This document shows positions 5,601 to 8,997 of a stretch of 8,997 nt of DNA, piece after piece. Source of the stretch: Clostridiaceae bacterium UBA6085 (GTDB lineage: Bacteria > Bacillota > Clostridia > Clostridiales > Clostridiaceae); assembly GCA_002428605.1 (NCBI GenBank), contig DIXH01000070.1, forward strand, positions 1 through 8,997, read 5' to 3'. The position numbers were made by a program, and so were the translations under genes. Each line of letters begins with the position of its first letter. The stretch's first letter is position 1. A model generated the notes under the pieces. That model worked only from the letters and a program-made list of their open reading frames with translations. It ran no database searches and was not told the origin of the DNA.

Positions 5601-5606
5601 AATTAG

Positions 5607-5634
5607 ATTATAGCATACTTCCGGCTATTTACAA
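5607..5634 (-). promoter_or_regulatory. Extended -10 promoter of the structured RNA
   Basis: The minus strand has a perfect TATAAT (plus 5607-5612) preceded by TGC (extended -10). TTGTAA (plus 5629-5634) lies 16 bases upstream. Transcription should start near plus 5600. Confidence 0.8.
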
Positions 5635-5702
5635 CAAACCTCACAATAAATTAACTTAATATTCTGCAAAGTTCTTTGTCCCCCATGGTTTAGCGGGATT
5701 TG

Positions 5703-6095
5703 TCAGAGGCTCAGCTCTTCAAGCACTGTTTCAAAATCGACATCAAGGTCATCCTTCAGAAACATCAGGACGACTTCTATTGTACCATAGTCTTCAGGGT
5801 CAATGTCGTAGGTCACGAACTGCCCGTCTATGTTTTCGTCCTCGATTATTTCCTCGACTATGTCGCCGATATTGTCAACGGCGAGGTCTGTAAGAAACGG
5901 AAACATGTGGTCAAAGTAGTACTCGTCTGTCTCCTCTTCGGCTTCTTCCTTCGCAAAGCTTGCTGCAGATGCCAGTTCTTCGTCGTCAAAATCGTAGAAT
6001 GCCCTTGCAACGAGAACTCCCTCTTCATCCTTGAGTATCTCTATGTCACTAAGGCCCTTGTCCTCCATCATTGCGATGATATCCTTCTTTTCCAT
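5703..6095 (-). CDS. Very acidic 130-aa protein of unknown function
   Basis: About 43 of 130 residues are Asp or Glu against about seven Lys/Arg, so the protein is strongly negatively charged. It begins MEKKDIIAMMEDKGLSDIEI, has a long run of acidic residues around 37-60 (DFDDEELASAASF, then KEEAEEETDEYYFDH), and ends with alternating hydrophobic and acidic stretches. There is no signal peptide or membrane segment, so it is presumably cytoplasmic. Its ATG (6093-6095) overlaps the stop of the upstream DUF1292 gene as TAATG, with GAGGTGG just upstream, a sign of translational coupling and a joint role. I do not recognise the family. No clear terminator follows it. Confidence 0.8.
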   Translation of the reverse strand: MEKKDIIAMMEDKGLSDIEILKDEEGVLVARAFYDFDDEELASAASFAKEEAEEETDEYYFDHMFPFLTDLAVDNIGDIVEEIIEDENIDGQFVTYDIDPEDYGTIEVVLMFLKDDLDVDFETVLEELSL

Positions 6096-6349
6096 TATTC
6101 CACCTCACCGTATATAAGATTCTTGTATTCCTTTTTAACCTTCAGGAACTCCTCGTCATCCTCGACGGCATTGAGCTCCTCTTTGCCTTCGGAATCCCTG
6201 TCCACCCTGAATACGAACTCATCTTCGCTGTTCTCGTCCAAGGGTGCAAGTACGAGGTACTCCTGCTCTTCCACATATACCCTAGCCACGGCTTCAAGCT
6301 CCAACACGTTGCCATCTTCATCCCTGAACTTCATTATCTCCCGTTCCAA
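6095..6349 (-). CDS. DUF1292-family small acidic protein (YrzB-like)
   Basis: The 84-residue protein has the DUF1292 outline: FRDEDGNVLELEAVARVYVEEQEYLVLAPLDEN (about 8-40, read in pieces), then an acidic ...DEFVFRVDRD... and a closing VEDDEEFLKVKKEYKNLI segment. The family pattern is 'DEdGnevefevl..f.....eYv.l.p.d......v...r....e.......vedeeE...v...y..l'. Members are widespread in Bacillota, often near yrrK/yrzL-type housekeeping genes, with no proven function. The start taken is TTG 6347-6349, because AAGGGG lies six bases upstream; the ATG five codons later has GGGAG only three bases before it and is less likely. First gene of a two-gene operon with the acidic protein. Confidence 0.78.
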   Translation of the reverse strand: MEREIMKFRDEDGNVLELEAVARVYVEEQEYLVLAPLDENSEDEFVFRVDRDSEGKEELNAVEDDEEFLKVKKEYKNLIYGEVE

Positions 6350-6384
6350 AGCGCACCCCTTGTATCATTATTTTGCCTGATTAA

Positions 6385-6413
6385 ATAATAACACCTAAGT
6401 AAGCTTGCTTCAA
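6385..6413 (-). promoter_or_regulatory. Promoter of the DUF1292 operon
   Basis: The minus strand reads TTGAAG (plus 6408-6413), 17 bases, then TATTAT (plus 6385-6390) with TGT before it, an extended -10. It is about 36 bases from the TTG start. Confidence 0.65.
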
Positions 6414-6444
6414 CGAACATCTTTGAAAGAAATGCAATTTAATC

Positions 6445-7641
6445 CTACCTGCACTTTTCACTTACCGCATCGAAGAACCTGTCCGCAAACTCATCAGAGA
6501 GCCCATACTCCTCCTCCGACGCCACGAACTTGAACCTGAAGCCCTCGACAGGGCTCATCTTGAGCCCCCTGAGCCTTTCAGTGAGGAGAGAGACACCCTC
6601 TCCTGTCCATCCATAGGACCCGAAGGCACCGCAGACCTTTCCCTTGTTCGTTATCGCAGAAGCGTGGCCAAGGAGCTCCCATGCGGGAAGTACAGCATCC
6701 CTGTTGATAGTTGGAGAGCCCACGAGGAACGCCTTAGATTCCTCAAGCCTTCTGGATGCCTCGGCAATGCCAATTTCGGTTATGTCATTCACATGGACTG
6801 TCTCACCCTTTGACCTAAGCCTTTCTGCGATATGGTCCGCCACATCAGCTGTATTGCCATAGGCCGATACATACAGTATCTCGATGTCCTTCTGGTAGTT
6901 TTCCGGAAGACGCGCCCACTCCCTGTACTTTTCCATATAGAAGCCTATGTCCTCAGTATGCACCGGACCGTGGCTGACACATACCATGTCGAAGTCGTAC
7001 TCCTTCAGCCTGTCCAGCGCTTTGTTGACGAAGCCCTTGAACGGCCCCATTATTACGTCGAAGTAGTACTTCATCTCTTCAAGGTAGCTTTCCGCATCAT
7101 CAGCCGACTGGGCCTCCTCCTCTGCATAGTGGCAGCCAAGGAAGTCGCAGGTGAACATGGTCTTCATTTCCCTTGCATATGCGAATATGGTGTCAGGCCA
7201 GTGCAGATTCGGAGCCGATATGAACTCAAGGGTAAGGTTGCTGCCAAGCGAAAGGACACTCCTGTCCTTCGCATCGATCCAGCTGAAGTCCCTGTTAAGT
7301 ATGTCCTTCAGGTAGTTCATGGCAGCCCTTGATGAGACTACCTCGGCCTCGGGATAATCTTCTAGCAGGCTCCCTATGGTTCCGGAATGGTCGCATTCCG
7401 TATGGAGCGTAACAATATAGTCAACCTTCCTGTCACCGATCACTGAGACTATGTTCTCCCTGAATTCCGGATAGAACGGATTCTTCACGTTGTCCACCAC
7501 GGCGACCTTGTCCTCACCCACCAGCAGATAGGAGTTATAGGTAGTCCCCTTCTTCGTCTCCATGATTATGTCAAATACCCTGAGCTCAGGGTTTTCCACG
7601 CCGATCCAGTATAGATTTTCCTTCAAAAGCTTCGCAGCCAT
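6445..7641 (-). CDS. fprA: Flavodiiron protein (A-type flavoprotein, O2/NO reductase)
   Basis: The 398-residue cytoplasmic enzyme has a beta-lactamase-fold diiron domain (about 1-250) and a C-terminal flavodoxin domain (about 252-398). Diiron ligands are all present: H80-x-E82-x-D84-H85 in TLHTECDHSG, H147 in APNLHWPD, D166 in FTCDFLG, and H224 in VSHGP. The FMN-binding part shows YVSAYGNTADVADHIAERL (the SxxGxT-like phosphate loop) and FGSYGWTGEG. Known family members reduce O2 to water and/or NO to N2O with electrons from rubredoxin or related donors, protecting anaerobes. There is no fused rubredoxin or flavin reductase domain, so this is the simple class A form. The start is ATG 7639-7641, set by GAGGTG six bases upstream; the GTG at 7650 lies within that site. 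A Per box upstream suggests control by PerR. Confidence 0.95.
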   Translation of the reverse strand: MAAKLLKENLYWIGVENPELRVFDIIMETKKGTTYNSYLLVGEDKVAVVDNVKNPFYPEFRENIVSVIGDRKVDYIVTLHTECDHSGTIGSLLEDYPEAEVVSSRAAMNYLKDILNRDFSWIDAKDRSVLSLGSNLTLEFISAPNLHWPDTIFAYAREMKTMFTCDFLGCHYAEEEAQSADDAESYLEEMKYYFDVIMGPFKGFVNKALDRLKEYDFDMVCVSHGPVHTEDIGFYMEKYREWARLPENYQKDIEILYVSAYGNTADVADHIAERLRSKGETVHVNDITEIGIAEASRRLEESKAFLVGSPTINRDAVLPAWELLGHASAITNKGKVCGAFGSYGWTGEGVSLLTERLRGLKMSPVEGFRFKFVASEEEYGLSDEFADRFFDAVSEKCR

Positions 7642-7647
7642 TATGAT

Positions 7648-7653
7648 CACCTC
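7648..7653 (-). promoter_or_regulatory. Ribosome binding site fixing the fprA start
   Basis: GAGGTG on the minus strand is followed by six bases and ATG at 7641. It overlaps an in-frame GTG at 7650, ruling that out as the start. Confidence 0.75.
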
Positions 7654-7669
7654 TTATCAATTTTTAACG

Positions 7670-7675
7670 ATTATA
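7670..7675 (-). promoter_or_regulatory. Possible -10 element of fprA
   Basis: A perfect TATAAT on the minus strand lies 28 bases before the ATG. The -35 position (AAGCAA) is poor. A second TATAAT, at plus 7719-7724 inside the Per box, is an alternative -10; repression by PerR would then be direct occlusion. Confidence 0.4.
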
Positions 7676-7710
7676 TTGTATCAAATTTATAATTGCTTTG
7701 CACTACTTTT

Positions 7711-7725
7711 TTAGAATCATTATAA
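7711..7725. promoter_or_regulatory. Per box (PerR operator) between fprA and the ATP-grasp gene
   Basis: TTAGAATCATTATAA matches 13 of the 14 fixed positions of the B. subtilis Per box TTATAATNATTATAA; only the fourth base differs. It lies in the divergent region, 32 bases before the -35 of the plus-strand gene and within or just upstream of the fprA promoter. An adjacent 6-2-6 palindrome (ATTCTA TT TAGAAT, 7726-7739) extends the symmetric region. Confidence 0.7.
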
Positions 7726-7756
7726 ATTCTATTTAGAATATGATGAAAGGAAAGTA

Positions 7757-7786
7757 TTGAATGCCAGGCAACAGAAATTGTATTAT
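7757..7786 (+). promoter_or_regulatory. Promoter of the ATP-grasp gene
   Basis: TTGAAT (7757-7762) and TATTAT (7781-7786) are 18 bases apart, placing transcription start near 7793, just before the ribosome binding site at 7806. Confidence 0.5.
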
Positions 7787-7805
7787 AGTATAGTTAAGGA
7801 TTCAC

Positions 7806-7811
7806 AGGAGG
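7806..7811 (+). promoter_or_regulatory. Ribosome binding site fixing the ATP-grasp start
   Basis: AGGAGG is followed by five bases and ATG at 7817. The frame is also open from a TTG at 7757, but that codon falls in the promoter and has no ribosome binding site. Confidence 0.85.
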
Positions 7812-7816
7812 TTATC

Positions 7817-8992
7817 ATGGAAAGCAAAGCAGTCATACTTGGCTCAAATTACTATATAGGCCTGTCAATAATACGATGTCTCGGAAAAGAAGGGATCCAT
7901 ACAGTCGCCATGGATTATTCAACTGAGAACACATATGGCGCAAAATCCAAATATCTCAAGGAACAACTTATCGTCCCCCACTACAGGAAGGATGAGGAGA
8001 AGCTTGTAGCTTACATGGTGGAATACTCGAAGAAGCAGGACAGGAAGCCTGTGCTGTTTCCAAGCGGTGACCCCTATGTCGAGTTCATCGACAAGAATTT
8101 TGACATCCTCAAGGAGCATTACCTGTTCCCCATGGATAGGAAGGGAAAGTGGACGGACGCCCTCATGAAGGACTCCCTGGAGAAGCTGGCAGTGAAATAC
8201 GGAATGCCGGTTCCTGAAAGCGTCCAGCTTGATGACCCTGACATTGTAAGGAAGGTAGATGAAACAATAGGTTATCCCTGCATACTCAAGCCTACGGAAT
8301 CCACCCAGTTCGTCGCGAAGTTCAGGGTGAAGAACTTCCTTCTAAAGGACAGGGAGGACCTTGGAAAATACAGGGACACCATCATTGAAGCTGGAATGGG
8401 CGGCGTGGTACAGAGGATCATCCCGGGCTTCGACGACCACATGTATACCTATGATGCTTATCTTGACAGGCATTCAGACGTTACACACTGGATGACATGC
8501 CAGAAGCACAGGCAGTTCCCGATAAACTTCGGCGCCTCTGTATACACTGAGCAGAGGCTGGTTCCCGAGCTCCACGAGATGAGCAGGAAATTCTTCAAGG
8601 ACATCGAATACAGGGGGTTCGGCGAGATCGAGTACAAGAAGGATTCCAAGACAGGAAAGTTCTACCTTATTGAGATCAACGCCAGGACAACCAACCTCAA
8701 CAGCCTGCTTTACAAGGCCGGCATAAACTTCCCGCTCCTGGCATACAGGGAAATGACCGGAGGGACCGTACTCCACGACAGGAAGACCTATGACACCGGT
8801 ATCTATTTCAGATACCTATACGAGGACCTCCTTGCGATGAGGGAATATGCCCGTGCAGGACAGCTTTCAAAGACGTCCATGGCTCTTTCTCTCCTTAAGC
8901 GAAAGGCACCTGCCATACTTGAGCTTGGAGACCTGAAGCCTGGAGTCGCATTCCTCAGGATGGTTTACGGGAAAGTTAAGAAGAAGGGCTGA
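7817..8992 (+). CDS. ATP-grasp ligase, resembling D-aspartate ligase-type carboxylate-amine ligases
   Basis: The 391-residue protein has an N-terminal pre-ATP-grasp Rossmann-like part starting KAVILGSNYYIGLSIIRCLG and the motif FPSGDPYVEFI (81-91). A central ATP-grasp fold follows, with the nucleotide lysine in CILKPTES (155-162), VVQRIIPGFDDHMYTYDAYL (197-216), and the metal-binding E286/N288 and R290 in FYLIEINART (282-291). The order and wording of these motifs (PxGDxYxExI, PxPxS, EAG...VQxxIPGxDxxMxxxxAYxD, YxGFxxxxxKxDxxxGxxxLxEINxR) recall Enterococcus faecium D-aspartate ligase, which adds D-Asp to the peptidoglycan precursor side chain. Such enzymes form an acyl phosphate and then an amide bond. 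The substrates here are unknown; the cell-envelope role is an inference. No signal peptide. It ends five bases before the window edge. Confidence 0.78.
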   Translation: MESKAVILGSNYYIGLSIIRCLGKEGIHTVAMDYSTENTYGAKSKYLKEQLIVPHYRKDEEKLVAYMVEYSKKQDRKPVLFPSGDPYVEFIDKNFDILKEHYLFPMDRKGKWTDALMKDSLEKLAVKYGMPVPESVQLDDPDIVRKVDETIGYPCILKPTESTQFVAKFRVKNFLLKDREDLGKYRDTIIEAGMGGVVQRIIPGFDDHMYTYDAYLDRHSDVTHWMTCQKHRQFPINFGASVYTEQRLVPELHEMSRKFFKDIEYRGFGEIEYKKDSKTGKFYLIEINARTTNLNSLLYKAGINFPLLAYREMTGGTVLHDRKTYDTGIYFRYLYEDLLAMREYARAGQLSKTSMALSLLKRKAPAILELGDLKPGVAFLRMVYGKVKKKG

Positions 8993-8997
8993 AAAAA

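Noticed and set aside
5640..5702. Terminator after the acidic-protein operon (CAAAG AA CTTTG)
   Set aside because: Only five pairs with a 2-base loop and no U-tract; not enough to call.
5700..6380. 226-codon plus-strand frame opposite the two acidic-protein genes
   Set aside because: It is the antisense of two genes with coherent starts, coupling and a promoter. Its composition (Ser/Phe/Val runs) is that of the reverse of Glu/Asp-rich codons.
6832..7332. 166-codon plus-strand frame inside fprA
   Set aside because: The opposite strand encodes a complete flavodiiron protein with every metal ligand; this frame has no ribosome binding site or domain.
7757..7816. 20-codon N-terminal extension of the ATP-grasp protein from TTG 7757
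   Set aside because: The extension covers the likely promoter, lacks a ribosome binding site, and the ATG at 7817 has AGGAGG five bases upstream followed directly by the expected beta-strand start.

Overview
The window looks like chromosomal DNA of an anaerobic, low-to-moderate GC member of the Bacillota, most likely class Clostridia. The reasons are HPr kinase/phosphorylase (Gram-positive carbon control), a PerR-type Fur repressor, a flavodiiron protein, a DUF896 and a DUF1292 protein, strong AGGAGG-type ribosome binding sites, frequent TTG starts and heavy AGG arginine codon use. No tRNA, rRNA or CRISPR array was seen.

Layout. The left edge (1-215) holds the 3' end of an apparent DDE transposase followed by two strong palindromes, so an insertion sequence probably ends here. 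A short stretch with one doubtful 58-codon frame follows. From 477 to 7641 every protein gene lies on the minus strand: a YczE/YitT-type membrane protein, an EamA/DMT transporter, a secreted protein gene split by one in-frame TAA, a PerR-like repressor, HPr kinase, a 56-residue DUF896 protein, a very acidic unknown protein coupled to a DUF1292 protein, and a flavodiiron protein. An ATP-grasp ligase (7817-8992) is transcribed the other way from a shared 175-base region.

Two points connect the genes. First, the PerR-like repressor has a matching operator: a 13-of-14 match to the B. subtilis Per box lies in the flavodiiron/ATP-grasp divergent region, and a weaker 11-of-14 match lies just after the repressor's own promoter. 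This suggests a local peroxide/oxygen-stress circuit in which PerR controls an oxygen- or NO-reducing flavodiiron enzyme, as is known for PerR in clostridia. Second, the 315-base gap 5388-5702 is not empty. It carries a strong extended -10 promoter, a rod-like foldable transcript of about 245 nt and an intrinsic terminator. The best guess is 6S RNA. The terminator ends next to the ribosome binding site of the DUF896-hprK operon, so a cis-acting leader (attenuator) is the main alternative.

All family assignments come from reading motifs by eye; no database search was run.
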